Shown: positions 1-12,430, counted from the stretch's first letter. The stretch: DNA of 64,000 bases from Corbicula japonica (GCA_038501625.1 JAZAYU010000036.1:5246366-5310365); one strand, 5' to 3'. The notes: generated by a model not told the origin, from the letters alone. Numbers and translations: made by a program.

Positions 1-668
1 ATGTGACAGCACCGTGTGGTGCTATGCCTAATAAGCATTTAAAAGTTGTAGTCCTCTTATAATTAGAAAAGGCTTGAGAATTGAGTACAAGCGACGAGGG
101 AGTTTGGGTCCTAAGTTCCGTACAATCTATTATAACACGGGTTCGAGGATACAGTGTTTTAAAAGCTTCTGGCATTAGCTGTTGAATGGTACTTTTGGAA
201 AGCCATAATGGAATGTCTGACAAAACAAAGTATAGAAAATTTGCCCATGTTATGATTTTCCTGCTTATAGTAGGCACTGAACAGTTAAACCTTACACTCA
301 AATCCTGTTCAAACAATCCGGTATGTAAGCGACAAAAAACATAAACATTTCATCGATAAGCTGCATACATCTTTTTCTTCCTGCCAAACTTATTGTTTCA
401 CTTGCTTCATAATAAGCACTTTTCATAGACTTCGCTGACGGCTGAATGACATTGAAAAATGTAACAAAACATAAATAAGAAGAAAAGCCAGTGTAAAACG
501 AAACACAAGTGTTATTATTATGTTATCAATTTATGAATAACATTGTGGTATGGTTTTATGCTTTATTGTACATCATACAAGCGCATTGACAAAATTCATA
601 CTGACTATAAACAACAGAACATTCATCATATATAGTGTTGGAACAGTAACTCTTAGATATTATACAGC

Positions 669-945
669 TCATGATATGTAGTGTTGCGTCCCTTGATACA
701 TGTAATAATCAGTTACACAACAGTTATCATTTGAAAATCTGTGAAGACCAAATCGTTCTATTTTAAGTTGATTTTTAAGATTTGCATTTTCCTCTTCAGC
801 TTTTTGTAATTCTTCTTTTAACTGGTCTATGTTAACATCTCTGTCTTCTGCCTTTTCACTGCAAGGTTCGGGTATAGATATATATGGAGCTTCAATGTCC
901 ATTTCTTTTTCTTGCATTCTGGCATGGCTAGTATCTGAAGACTCA
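669..945 (-). CDS. Coiled-coil linker exon of the THAP-DDE gene
   Basis: The exon begins after an ATTGCAG acceptor and joins exon 2 in phase. It is acidic, then carries a leucine-heptad stretch (IDQLKEELQKAEEENANLKNQLK) followed by the family signature ERFGLHRFSNDN. After the signature the expected YTGF motif is missing and the frame ends after about 20 unrelated residues. The true continuation is found some 150 bp further on, so an insertion or a lost splice site interrupts the gene here. Confidence 0.6.
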
Positions 946-1094
946 CTGCAATTAAAAATTAATGTTCTTAGTTTTAATGACAGTAAATATCAAAATGTTG
1001 TTTTTTTCTGTAATAATGATTGTTATTAAATAGAAAATTATGTAGAAAAATATAGAAATAAAAAGTTTAGCAAATATTATATTTTTTCACTTAC

Positions 1095-1264
1095 ATTTCG
1101 TCTGCCAACATCTTCCTCTTTATTGCCCTTCTAGGAGGTTTTGTACTACTTCAGTCAAAGACTGAGGGTACAGCTGTTGGTTTGAGGCATTTCCTAACTG
1201 GTGTCCATGACCGGTAGTCCTCTTGTTTGAAATGTTTGGAACAAACAACTGTAGTTCTCTTTAT
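1095..1264 (-). CDS. THAP domain exon 2 with in-frame TGA
   Basis: The acceptor ATTCAG and donor GTAAGTG are canonical, and the phases match exons 1 and 3. The exon supplies the Cys and His of the C2CH finger (CSKHF) and the closing AVPSVF. The TGA at 1153-1151 comes straight after VFD; downstream the same frame stays open with basic residues (PPRRAIKRKM) into exon 3, so one change, probably Trp to stop, would explain it. Termination there would still leave a complete THAP domain of about 100 residues. Confidence 0.65.
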
Positions 1265-1530
1265 CTGAATGAAAAAAGTATAAATATATTTCGAAACAAT
1301 TTAGCATGTATACGGTAATAGCAAGAGAAAAAGCACACCAGCATAATTCGGGCGGTTAAATAACTGAGCTATAACCAATTATTATTATTTAGATCTTGTA
1401 ATTTAATTAGAAAAATGAGTTGTAGTAGTATCCAGTATTTTGGTTTATATTAAATTTGTCACAACTTAAACTAATTACAACTTTTTGAACATAATATGTT
1501 GCGACATGCAAAAACAAAGATGTAATTTAC

Positions 1531-1719
1531 CTTGAAAAATTCTCCTTCATCTCTTCTTATTTTCACAATCCATTGCTTTTTCAAAACTTCATCCTTAGGT
1601 ATTTTATGAAAGTGCAATGAATTATCATATCTTGAATCTGAATTACACAATGGCACACAACAATGGAAAGAAGATTTTCCTTTATCTCGAGACGTGCTTG
1701 GGCTTATAAGCTCAGCCAT
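1531..1719 (-). CDS. THAP domain exon 1
   Basis: These 63 codons start at an ATG, although the reading frame stays open upstream to 1875. They contain the first two zinc ligands of a C2CH THAP finger (a Cys pair, then C-x4-C spacing), the HKIPKDE segment and the KKQW helix typical of the DNA-binding fold. The exon ends in a donor AAG|GTAAAT in phase 0. The upstream open frame overlaps repeat DNA shared with 7120-7310, so the downstream ATG is preferred. Confidence 0.7.
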
Positions 1720-2394
1720 TATTTGTTTACATCCATGCCCTGATAGCCTCGTTCTGATAATGGAATCTATGGTATGCATACAATTTGAGAGAGGCCTATT
1801 TCTAACATTAAAGAAACAAACGTTTTCCTGGAATTTTACCAGGGGAGGAGGTGAGGTCAAGCTTCTGAGCAACATAAAGTATGATCATATAAAGTGAACC
1901 ATGCTATTCAGGAAAAGCCACATCTTTACACAGGCAAAAATCAGACAAATAAAAAGAATAGGCGAATGTCTTTTTGTGACACTTATTTGTACCGGGATAC
2001 ATTAATCGTAGCCGAGCTATTATTTTTGTATGAAAATAGGTCCTGATTAGCCAAGTCTTGCAAATCCCTAAGTCACAGACATCCGAGCATGCAAGCGGCG
2101 ACGGACTGATTGTGTTTTTGTTTAAATCTAGTCGTTACATATTTTCTTTACACTGATTTATAACATATTCATATTTCAATTATAATAAATGTGTGTTGTT
2201 GCTGGCCAAAAACACAGATTTCCAATATATGTTTTAAATAAGCATTCTTGATTTAATTTATAAACTTAAGAAGATAAAGGGCAATGTTAATTTCTCCCGG
2301 TTATTCGTAAAAACCATCTGTAAATTTAAAAAGAAAGGTTACCAAGAACATGGTATTTTACAGCGCTCTGCATGCCTGGTGATTAACCCTTCTA

Positions 2395-2990
2395 CAGTTG
2401 ATCATTATGCTTACCTCTTTGGTTGCACGACGGTGGCAGGGGTTTAAGAGTTTATGAAGGTTTATGGGGAAATCTTTTCTTAAAAGAACCTAGAAGCTCG
2501 ATTTGTTTCTTTTATCCCTGTCATCGTGTTCTTGCTGATTTTACTCCAGGAGCTCTGGTCTCTGTAAGATCATTGAGTACCCGCCCTTTGGCTTTTTAAT
2601 GCTATTAGATTCTTATGTTTTATATGTCTGTGTGCTTTTGCATGCAACATTGTTGAGCCAATAAGTGGGTTGGAGTTGTTTCACCAAGACAACGTGTATT
2701 TGTTTTGTGATATGAGAACCTGTTGGGGCAAGTGTGAGGTTGGTGCACCCTAGAACCTGGTTTAAACCCCCAGTGGCAATTTGATTTGCCACGATTCAAA
2801 TTGCCACTGACCGTTCCAAGGCGGTAACCCCTCGGGTTCTCATTTTTGTTAATTGTTAGTGGTGTCTCTTTTGAAACTGATCATTTTATTAACCATGCTC
2901 TCTCCCTCTCTTCTTCTTGACTGTGTGGGGAGGCTGTTTTTTCTGAATGTGGCGATTCCTGATATGCATATTTCACCTTTTTTTGAAACA
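2395..2990 (+). mobile_element. Element A, longest copy
   Basis: This is a dispersed non-coding repeat. Its right half holds an inverted AGTGGCAA/TTGCCACT motif, CCGTTCCAAGGCGGTAACC, a CTCTCTCCCTCTC tract and an end reading GGCGATTCCTGATATGCATA. Its left half has CCCTGTCATCGTGTTCTTGC. Copies are shared with about 14 other places in this window on both strands. No reading frame is conserved among copies, so it is non-autonomous. The class is unknown to me; no clear terminal inverted repeat or poly-A tail was found. Confidence 0.75.
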
Positions 2991-5900
2991 AACATTTTGT
3001 TAACGTCTCGAATAGAACTTTGTAATACTATCCAATGCGACATGTTCTTCTGCTTCAGACCTAATCTGTACAAAAATTCTATTTAATAAGTCTGCTTCTT
3101 TCAAATTTCAATCAGTATTCTTCACCAAACAGAGGCACTTTACCATGCAAGTATTTCCTTATTGGAAACAAAACGACTTAAAACTGCTTTATGAGCCCTA
3201 TTGTGTTCTTTTTTATTTTTTAGATGTTGCAAACTGTTTTCTTTAATTAATATTATCCGATTCGGTTTCCAGACGATTACATACATAAATATATATACAT
3301 GCCTTTCTAATTAAGTTCACATTTAGTGAAACATTAGGAGTCTTGAAAAAAAGGCCCATCTATTTCTGTCGATAAAGTGTTTCTATCTTTAAGAAAAAAA
3401 ACAACTTATAGATTACTATTGGTGAAGCGGAAAATGTCAGTATGACTTAACCAAGTTACATGTACTTTGATGTTTGTCTGGACAGAGATTACAGCAACAA
3501 GCTTACAGCGAGACTTCGTCAATAATAAGATCTGTTGACAGACCCTTGTCAGTAATAAGACAATTCTATAACTTGTCTCGTTTTCATAGGATATTGGCGG
3601 CGAGACTTACGATCAACAAACAACATTCGTTCCTATAATATTCGAACCGGGTTTAAAAAAGTCTAATGGTTTTATTAAGATGCCACATTTTGTTTCATTA
3701 AGAAATTAGATAATGTAATCACATATACAATTAGAATTTTCAAAAGTATATTCGAAAACATCTGTTTCTAAATCTATGTAATACGTCATGTGTCATATGC
3801 AAGATAGAATGGGGTGTTCGTATTGGGCAGTCTTAGAAAAGTTTTATGAGTATTGTTTACTTCCTGTATATAGTCTCGTGAAATATAAAATTGCTTCATT
3901 GGTTTTGAAACAATAATGTAGTAAGTATTGCGACAAACTGTTATCATTTGTACGTTTGATTTAAATAAAAACACAGACAGAATTAATTTTTAAGAGATAT
4001 GTATATGTGAGAACCCGTACCTCATTTAAATGTGAAAATGCACAATCAGAAACAGACATATTAATTTAGAAATTTCGATAGAAGCGACCGTGCTCTATCA
4101 TTTCCCAATCAAAGTAAATTCTGATTTCTAGACAGAGTGAGCTACACAGAGATAAAAACACATTTTATATCATTTAACATTTCATCAGCCGCAGACAACA
4201 GGCCTTTGATGTGATACGTTACATTGCGTGTGGCCATCACATCCATCTTTCTTTAATGTGTTTTGACCAATGACGTCTGGAACTGTTTCAGCTTTCATTT
4301 TTAAGCAGAAAATTATGGGTAGTAAGTTTACTCTTAATGTTACGACAGGAACCTAGACGTTTCTGACGGCATTTAATAGCAATTTACAGTATGCAATCGC
4401 GTTTGGGCAAATCTTACTGGTGATTGCCCGAAAACTGTACAATACATTGCGAAATCTATGCACCTTTGATCAATTACGAAAACCGGAGAAATAATTAAAT
4501 GATGACGAAATAGAAGCTATGGTTATGGTTTCATGCTGTCAAACTAGGTTTCGAGAGGTATAATACAGTAAAGTCCCTCATATCAACTCGATGACAATAC
4601 TTCTATATTAATTTCTTGTTGTACACATTTGTAGTATTTTTATACTCAAAGTAGACCACTCCACTATTCAGTTTATTTATGATCAGTCCTTAATATTTTC
4701 ATATTCGTCTTCTTCGGTTGTTTGCCAAGTTCCGTTTTCATTTTTCTATTCAATAGTTTTAATCTAATACTGCCATAAACGTTTGCCTTATAATGACAAA
4801 TTTTGTAGTTAAATAAATAGATTTATTTTGCCATCCTGTCAATTAACGACAACTTCTTTAACATATCTAACAGGTAAGAATATTATCAGTCAAAAAGGAT
4901 ACTACATGTATCGCCATACCCTTACCTTCGACAAGCTAACATGGCAAACCTTGTTAGACAATACATTCTAACATATATCTCTGAAAGAAATTTACCAGAC
5001 TGAATGTCAATGCTTTTAAAAAAAGTCACGAGGAAGCTTTTAACGAATTAACGAAATGCTACATTCATAGATACATGCAGAACGGGAATGCTATCTAACT
5101 TTTTTATCTTTAAAGAGTCGAAAACGAAACGCCTTGTCACAAAAATGCAGATTTTCACATTTTGTATTTAAAATAAAGTTGGTGGCGGCGTTTACACTAT
5201 TTTATCTTAGTCTGTACAATAGCAAAAACTAACCTCAGAATTTATCTACAAATATGTTGGAAATAACGAAGAAATATACAAGTCTCCACATTCAAATGAA
5301 TGCAGATGTAGGTGATACTTAGAATAGCTCTATACGTACAAAAGAAAAGTCAGCTTGAAGTTGGCTCAGACTTGATTCGAACCAGCACGGTCACGACACC
5401 TAGCCCGAAAATTAGGAAAAGAATAGCAATCTGCCCGACCAACATATAGGAAAGGAGTAATACTTCGCCTCTACATAGCTTAGACAATTGCAGATAACAA
5501 CATAAGTCTACATATACTATGTAAGCTAACGAACAGTTACTTAAAACAGAAATATGTTAATGAGGAGTTTTTTGTAAAGTACAGCTGTAACTTTAAGAGT
5601 ACTTAACTGTAGACAGTCTCATAACTAGATTATGATGAACACAATTTACCAGAGAAAATAACATTAAGTAGACGACAAAGGGACTAACGGATGATTAGTT
5701 CTGTATAAAGAAGAGAACTCTTTTAAACATTGTAGATCACGGTTAAGTTCTATTGTGTTGTATCATTGTGTTGTTCTCATGTTTTTATGTACAACTATAC
5801 ATTGAAGACGACATACTGAGTCAGATGTTATTTATTAATCTAACTTCACTCAATGCCATAACAGACGCTTTTTATCTAGTTAGGAATTATAAAGCTAAAC

Positions 5901-6074
5901 CATTTTGTTGGCAGCTTGATTGAACTCTGTCATAATAACATCACAATGAGTATATGGACCAGTACTCTTGCTTTGTAACGTCACCACAAAACAAAACAGA
6001 ACAATGTTAAAAACCAACATTTCGAATTAAGAGTAGCTTGGACAAATACCGGTTGTTTTTCAATTATTTTAAAA

Positions 6075-6247
6075 ATGATCTGAAATATATATCAGGAATA
6101 ACCACATCCAGAAGACGCAGCCTCCGCACAGCCAAAAGCAATGAAGAAATCAGGAAAAGAGAGTGTGGGTTATACAATGATCAGTTTCAAAATGGACCTC
6201 ACAAACAGTTAACGGAAATGAGAAACTGAAAGGTTACCGCCTCGGAA
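6075..6247 (-). mobile_element. Element A fragment
   Basis: Reverse-orientation copy starting ATATCAGGAAT and running through the GCAGCCTCC, CACAAACAGTTAACG and GGTTACCGCCT motifs. The left part is missing. Confidence 0.6.
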
Positions 6248-6969
6248 AGGAATATAAACGACCATATAAAAAGTTTAGTCTGACATATGAAAGGCATACA
6301 TATTGTACATAATTATTGTGATACAGTCGAACCTGTCTTCACAGGCTACTCAGGGGAAAACAAACATTGGCAGTTGTCTTTGAGAGCGAGTGGTCATTTT
6401 TCTTGAGGTCAGTCAGGTGGGTTTTATTTTTCGGTTGGTTTTAGCTCATGTTGGACTGTTTACTGTGTAAATAACACCATAATGTTACTAAGCTGTTTTT
6501 AAAAGCATAATTTTTAGATTAATACATTTATTTGATGCTAAAGTACTATATCTACATTTTATATGCATTCAAAACCCTATCCCGTTATTCTTATTCTTAC
6601 GAAAACACATTTAATGCTTTTATGGTTTATATAACTTGAACTTTACATACTCTCAGTAGAATAAGAAGTCACATAACAATAGCTCTTTGTGTGATTTATT
6701 CTTCCCCCAAATCACTTTCAGATTTCGTGAACATAATCGTTTGCATACGTTAAAATGATGTTAAGAGAACCTCATTATTGATTGCCCAGTAAGAATCAGA
6801 TTCTATGGAACAAATGTTGCCTTTTAAGAATATATGAAATTTCGTCTACGTTGAAACACAATACTCCGCTTATTCGGGGAATCATTTGTCCGATAAGGGT
6901 TTCATCTCACGTAAGAAAATATTTCTTAATAAACTTGAGATTTGTAACATTAAAGAAACAAATATAGAA

Positions 6970-7105
6970 AAGGGAAATATGCATATCAGGAATCGCCATA
7001 CTCAAAAACTTAGCCTCCCACGCAGCCAAAAGTAGAAAATAAAAAAGAGCATGGGCTTATAAGAATATCAAAATCAACCACAAACAATTAACGAAATAGA
7101 GAACA
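6970..7105 (-). mobile_element. Element A fragment
   Basis: Reverse-orientation copy beginning GCATATCAGGAATCGCCA and ending near CAATTAACGAAATAGAGAAC. It lies at the junction between the two units of duplication 1. Confidence 0.6.
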
Positions 7106-7133
7106 ATTGGGATTAAATATTTCGGTAATTTTA

Positions 7134-7157
7134 CGGGGGGGTGGGGCGGGGGGGGGT
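7134..7157 (+). repeat. G-run tract
   Basis: Three G-runs of about 7, 4 and 9 bases separated by single T and C sit in otherwise AT-rich DNA. The paired position in the first duplication copy (near 1845) is only CAGGGGAGGAGG, so the run expanded in this copy. It could fold as a G-quadruplex. Confidence 0.6.
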
Positions 7158-7384
7158 TAGGTTCAAGCCTCTCAGCAGCATACAATTTGGTCATAAAATG
7201 TGAAACATGCATACAATGTATCAGGAATAGCTAAATTCATAAACAAAAGCCTGTCAACAAAGCAAAAAAATCAGAGAGATAAAAAGAATTAGAGAATGTC
7301 AAAAACCTCACAGTATTCCAGCTGTTGAAAGAACATGTAAATGTTTTAATTCCAAACAAATGTCGTTTCGTTAAATGGTAAATT

Positions 7385-7620
7385 GTATGCTAAAATTATT
7401 CTAAATTGGTGCACCATAGAACCCGGTTTAAATTCAAAGTGGCAAATTGTTTAGCCACTGGCCGTTCAAAGGCGGAAATCTCTCATGTCCTCATGTTTGT
7501 TAATTGTTTGCGATGTCTCGTTTGGAATTGATCAATTATAAAAAAGTCTCTCCTTTTCTCTCCATTTTAGGCGGTGAAGAGTGTGTTTCTTTTGGACTTT
7601 GCCATTCCTGAAAGACGATT
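7385..7620 (+). mobile_element. Element A copy
   Basis: Forward copy with GGTGCACCATAGAACC, AGTGGCAAATTGTTTAGCCACT, GGCCGTTCAAAGGCGG and the closing GCCATTCCTG. It is degenerate at the right end. Confidence 0.6.
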
Positions 7621-8876
7621 TGTGTATGTTTTCCACATTATTAAAGTGTCTAAAAAGCTTATCAGCAATTCTTAGGGTCATATAAAATCAGATTTTATTC
7701 CACAGAAATAAGCAGGTTTAATTTTTTACATTATATGCAATCGCTGTTGAATTAAATATTGTTTTAAACTGATTGATCTATGAAACGAAACATGTTTCGC
7801 ACTTATAAATAGTGATTTTCAACAGTAAGGCTTTATTTGTCGGAATTTACATGTAAAACACAGACAGCACGCTCCAAACTGCTATTAATTCAAAACAAAG
7901 ATATTATTTTAGATATTAAATTAGGTCCGGATCAGCCAAGTCTTGGAAATCTCTCAGCCACATACATCCGAGCATGCAAGCGGCGACCGGCTGATTGTGT
8001 TTTGTTTGAATATAGTCGTTACATGTCTTCTTTACACTGATTCATAACACAGATATATATTTCCTTAATAAAGATGTGTTGCTGGCCTAAGAATACACAT
8101 TTCCCCTATATCTTTCAAATAATCATATGTGGACCGAACATGTTGTTATCGTCCGAAAAAGAAATAGAACTTTACAATACAATGTGACATATTCTAGCCG
8201 AAAGAAATAGTACATTGACCGTCTTCATTACGCGATAATTTCCAAACTATATTGGGTGATTTGTCTGGTAAAAAAAGAACTCGGCAATAAACAGGCAAAA
8301 TCATACCTGATCAACAATATATCATCAAACCTCCTCCTCAATTGACATTTACTTGCTTCAGACCTACTCTGTAAAAACAATTCCATTTAATTAGTCTGCT
8401 TCTTTAAAATTTAAATCAGTATTCATCACCAATCAGAGAAACTATTATTTACCGTGTTAGTATTTCCTTATTGCTAACAAAACGACTAAAAACTGTGTTC
8501 TGAGCTCTATTGTGTTCGGTGTTATATTTCAGATATTGCAAGTTGTTTTCTTTAATTAACATTTTCTGTTTCCAGACGTTTACATACATTAATAGGTATG
8601 CATGCCTTTCTTATAAAGTTCAGATCCAGTGAAACATAAGGAGTCTTGAAAGAAAGGTCCATCTATTTCTTTCTATAAAGTGTTCCTATTTGTCATAAAA
8701 ACAACTTATAGATTATTATTGGTGAAGCGGAAAATGTCAATAAGACATTAAAAGTTACTTTGATGTTTGTCTGGATAGAACTTACAGCGAGACTTCGTCA
8801 ATAACAAGAAATATTGACCGACCCTTGTCAGTAATAGGACAATCCTACAATAATATTAATAAATTTGTGTGTTATC

Positions 8877-8945
8877 TTGCGTGGGGAGGCTGTGTTTTGT
8901 CAGTGTGGCGATTCCTGACATGCATATATTTCTTTTTTAACTTGT
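8877..8945 (+). mobile_element. Element A right-end fragment, inserted after duplication
   Basis: A short piece (GTGGGGAGGCTGTGTTTTG to CATATATTTCTTTTTT) splits a stretch whose sister at about 3565 runs straight from GACAATTCTATAA into CTTGTCTCG. Only the last part of element A is present. Confidence 0.6.
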
Positions 8946-11900
8946 CTCGTTTTCATAGGATATTGACTGTGAGACTGATTATCAACGTACAACATTCGTT
9001 CCTATAATATTCGAACCGGGTTTCGACAAGTCTGATGATTTTATTAAAATGGCACCTTTGGTTTCATTAAGAAATTGGATAATGTAATTATTACATTTAC
9101 AAATAGAATTCTCAAAAGTACATTCTACTTATGTCAATTGTACGATGCAAGATTTTTAGAATGGGGGTTCGTATTTGGCAGTCTTAGAGTAGTTTCGTGA
9201 GTAATTTCTTCTTTCTGTTCATAGTCCCATAAAGTATAAAAATTGGTTTTGAAACTATTATATCATCAGTATTGTGACATACTTGTACGAGTATCTTGTG
9301 TACGTTTGATTTAAATAAAAACACTGACAGAATTAATTTTAAAAGAGATATGTACATGTGAGAACCCTTACCTCATTTGACGTACATTTGTACATTTGTA
9401 TATTGTCACTGAAATGTGAAAATGCATTATCGAAAAGAGACACATTAGAAATTTTAAAAGAAGCGACCGTGCTCTATCACTTCCCATCAAAGTTAATTCT
9501 GATTTCTAGACAAAGTCAGTGACACAGAAAAATACATTTTATGTCATTTAACATTTCATCAGCCACAGACAACAGGCCTTTGATGTGATACGTTACATTG
9601 TGTGTTGCCATCACATCCATCTTTATTTAATGTGTTTTGACCAATGACGTCGGAAACTGTTTCAGCTTTTATTTTTTAAGCAGTGCATTGTGGGTAGTAA
9701 CCTTACCCTAAGTGTTAGACTAAACACACAGACGAATCTGACGGCATTCAATATTAATTTACAATATGCAATCTCGTTTTGGCAAAGCATCCTGTTCATT
9801 GCCCGAAAACTGTACTTCAATACATGGCGTAATCTACGCACTTTTAGTCAATTACAAATCCTGAGAAATAATAAAGTTATGTCGGAATAGAAGTTAACGT
9901 TAGCTATTGTTTCCTGATGGCAAAGGCTTTAGGAAATCTTGTAAATAAATTACCAATTTATACAAACCTAACTTTAAGACAAACTCGATGATAAAACTCT
10001 CATTTTAATTTCTTGTTTTACCCCTTTGCACATTTTATATCCCCAATTAGAATACCACCAACTCTAAATCAACCCTATTGTGTTTTATCCGTAAGAATGT
10101 TTGCAATAGTTTTATATTTATCCATTTCGGTGGCTTTTACAGTTTATTTTCATCTATTCAAATGATATTGGAGCAAACCCACACCGTCACGGCGACAGCG
10201 AATTATGGTTAAAGCCAATAAGGTTAAAAACATAATAATGTCTATGAAAAGGGATGGTTTCGCTATAAACTTAATTTCGACAAGCTAACATAATCTGGAA
10301 AACTATCCTAGACAATACATTCTGACATATATTTCTGAAAGACTTACATGTCAATGCCTTTAAAAGAAGTCACAAGGAAGCTTTTAACGAATTAACGAAA
10401 ATGCTACATTCTCAGATAAGATGTGAATTCAATCTATTATTCTATTAAATGCAGATGATCCGATCGTTAAAAAAGACTAAAACAGAACGCGATGTCACAA
10501 TAATGCATCTCTTAACATTTTTTTCATAAAATAGGTGTGGCGATTGTAACGTTTATATGACACAACAATTATAGCAAATAAATAACTCCGTAAATTATCT
10601 ACAAATATGCTGCTTATAACGAAGTGATATACATGTACAACTCAACTCTAAAAATGAATGCAGATGTAAGTGATACTCGGAATTGCTCTTCATGTACAAC
10701 AATTACAGCAGCACATGCAGCTTGGCACATTTAACATTTGCTCAGACTGGCCTCGAACCAGTACGGTCACGGCACCTAGCCAGATAATTAGGACAAAAAA
10801 CAATCTGCCGAACTAACACATCTTAAAATGGAGATATTATTTAACCTCTACATAGCTTAGACAATTGCAGATAACAGTACTTACTGTACGCTACAAGTAA
10901 AGTAAATTATAATGAACATTTACATCTAAATACATGTAGCCTGGCTATGGTTGAATTAGCAACACACTTGTACTATCTCACCAAGGAGCTGGCTTGTTAC
11001 ATACAAATACTAATAAGCAATAATACAACACTAGAAAATGCAGACTGATGCTGCGCTTCTTCCATTCCAATAAATCCCAAAGCAAAGGAATGCAACACTT
11101 ATGAAGTACGTTTATTGAGACAATAAATATAATTAATAATACGGATTACTGTTAACGCATGAGGTTTGATCAAATTGAAACACCGTTTTATAACTTGATA
11201 TAAGTCGTTTACCTGTGAATTTTCAATCAGTTGCCTAGATGCTATTAACATTAACAATGAAAACATTTCTAAATTTCTTACAAAGACGATTACATGACGC
11301 AGCTGTTATGTCTTTGCGCCTCAAAAGCTGGTTTACCGTGGACATTATTCCAAGGCGATAAACCTTCAGGTTCTCATTTTCGTGAATTTGAAATGGTGTC
11401 TGCTGTTTGCTTTTTTTTTTCATTAGAAAAAAAATTAATATTATTACTCAGTCACTCACTCAGGCATAAATATTGTGATACAGTCAAACATGTCTTCACA
11501 GGCTACTCAAGGGAAAACAAACAATGGCCGTGGTCTTTGAAGGCGAGTGCTAATCTTGAGGTCGGTCAGTTGGTTAAAAAAGTGTGGTCTTTTTCCACAC
11601 GTGGTTTGTATTTTTAGGTTGGTTTTAGCTCATGTTCGACTGTATACTGTATAAATAACACCATGATAACGTTATTACGCTGTTTATTTTCAAACACATT
11701 TTAATGAGATTATTACATTTATTTGATGCTTAAGTACTACATCTACTTTTTATTTGCATTCAAACCCTATCCCGCTACATTTACGTTTACGAAACACATT
11801 TAATGCTATTATGGTTAACATAACTTAAACTTTTCATACTCTCCGAAGAAAGAGAAGTCACCTAACGGTAGCTCGTTTATGATTTATTCTCCTCCGAAAT

Positions 11901-12352
11901 CACAGTGACTTCAGATCTCGTGAGCATCATCGTTTGCATACGTTAAGATGATGTTCACGTCAAAGAAACATACATTTTGCATTATTGAATATCCAGTAAT
12001 TCTATAGAACAAATGTTGCCTTTTAAGAATATATGAAATATCGTCTACGTTGAAACACAATACTCCGCTTATTCGGGTATTCATTTGTCCGATTAAAGTT
12101 TCATCTCACGTCATCATTTGTTCCTATCGTCCAAATTATGAACCTAATCTAAGCGGCACAGTATTTTTAGACACAAGTACAAAAATCATTTGAATATTGG
12201 TAATGTTGGATTTAGTTTAAAAATAAAAAAAATGAAAAAAGTAAACAATATAATATTTTTTCTACGTACTGTAGCACCCCATAAGCACCACCTCCACTTC
12301 TGGAAAACAGATTGGCGTTTGGAAATAAATGAAAAAATGAAAAGGGACATGG

Positions 12353-12430
12353 ATCGAACCAGTTGAGAAGGTTATAAAACTGAGATTGGTTTATCGAACC
12401 AGTTGAGAAGGTTATAAAACTGAGATTGGA
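12353..12430 (+). repeat. 40-bp tandem duplication
   Basis: The unit ATCGAACCAGTTGAGAAGG... occurs twice, 40 bp apart, with no visible difference. It leads into AAACCAGTCTCAAATCTCAAG and TGATTGGCTGAAAT, which recur in reverse orientation at about 45575-45640, so the 3' part belongs to a dispersed repeat. Confidence 0.75.

Larger units (their letters stand above)
1..1719 (-). pseudogene. THAP zinc finger plus DDE_Tnp_4 transposase-type gene, broken, runs off the left edge
   Basis: The blocks below can be assembled on the minus strand. Exon 1 (1719-1531, 63 codons, ends AAG|GTAAAT) gives a THAP start with Cys20/21 and Cys25 and the conserved Trp50. Exon 2 (1264-1095, acceptor ATTCAG, donor GTAAGT, phase fits) gives CSKHF with Cys71 and His74, then AVPSVF, the motif that closes THAP domains; a TGA follows at 1153-1151, where family members usually have Trp. 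Reading on, exon 3 (from 945) is a coiled coil ending ERFGLHRFSNDN. After about 150 bp without a clear acceptor, the frame resumes at about 510 with YTGFSSYLCFVTFFN, a GRKR linker, and after a one-base shift in an A run (334-339) the HTH_Tnp_4 part (LFEQDLSVRFN) and the DDE_Tnp_4 start (VIIDCTE, first catalytic Asp at 127-125). The order is known from PIF/Harbinger-related THAP-DDE proteins. Family recognition is firm; that it is dead is inferred from the three breaks. The rest of the nuclease lies outside the window. Confidence 0.85.
1800..6940 (+). repeat. Tandem segmental duplication 1, first copy
   Basis: This stretch aligns colinearly with 6943-12120. Matching anchors by eye are 1800/6946 (AACATTAAAGAAACAAA), 2040/7922, 3090/8390, 4190/9558, 4930/10265, 5470/10845, 6298/11469 and 6820/12028. 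The copies are clearly diverged, by roughly 10-20% with indels (an estimate by eye). I see no convincing coding region in it. It holds an element A copy at about 2395-2990, a second at 6075-6247 and a reversed SINE remnant at about 5360-5430. A CCAAT next to TGACGTC at about 4268 is kept in both copies. Confidence 0.85.
6943..12120 (+). repeat. Tandem segmental duplication 1, second copy
   Basis: This is the direct partner of 1800-6940 in the same orientation. It contains its own element A pieces at 6970-7105, 7385-7620, 8877-8945 and about 11330-11410. The 8877-8945 piece breaks a stretch that is continuous in the first copy near 3565, so it arrived after the duplication. Reversed SINE remnants lie at about 10167-10212 and 10740-10800. 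All open frames in it are short and not conserved with the sister copy. Confidence 0.85.

Noticed and set aside
11294..11617. 107-codon plus-strand frame
   Set aside because: Made of an element A scrap, a poly-T run and the MITE-like end of duplication 1; not open in the first copy.
1800..12120. LTR retrotransposon with 5-kb terminal repeats
   Set aside because: The two units are directly adjacent, with no internal gag-pol, no TG...CA ends and no primer-binding site.
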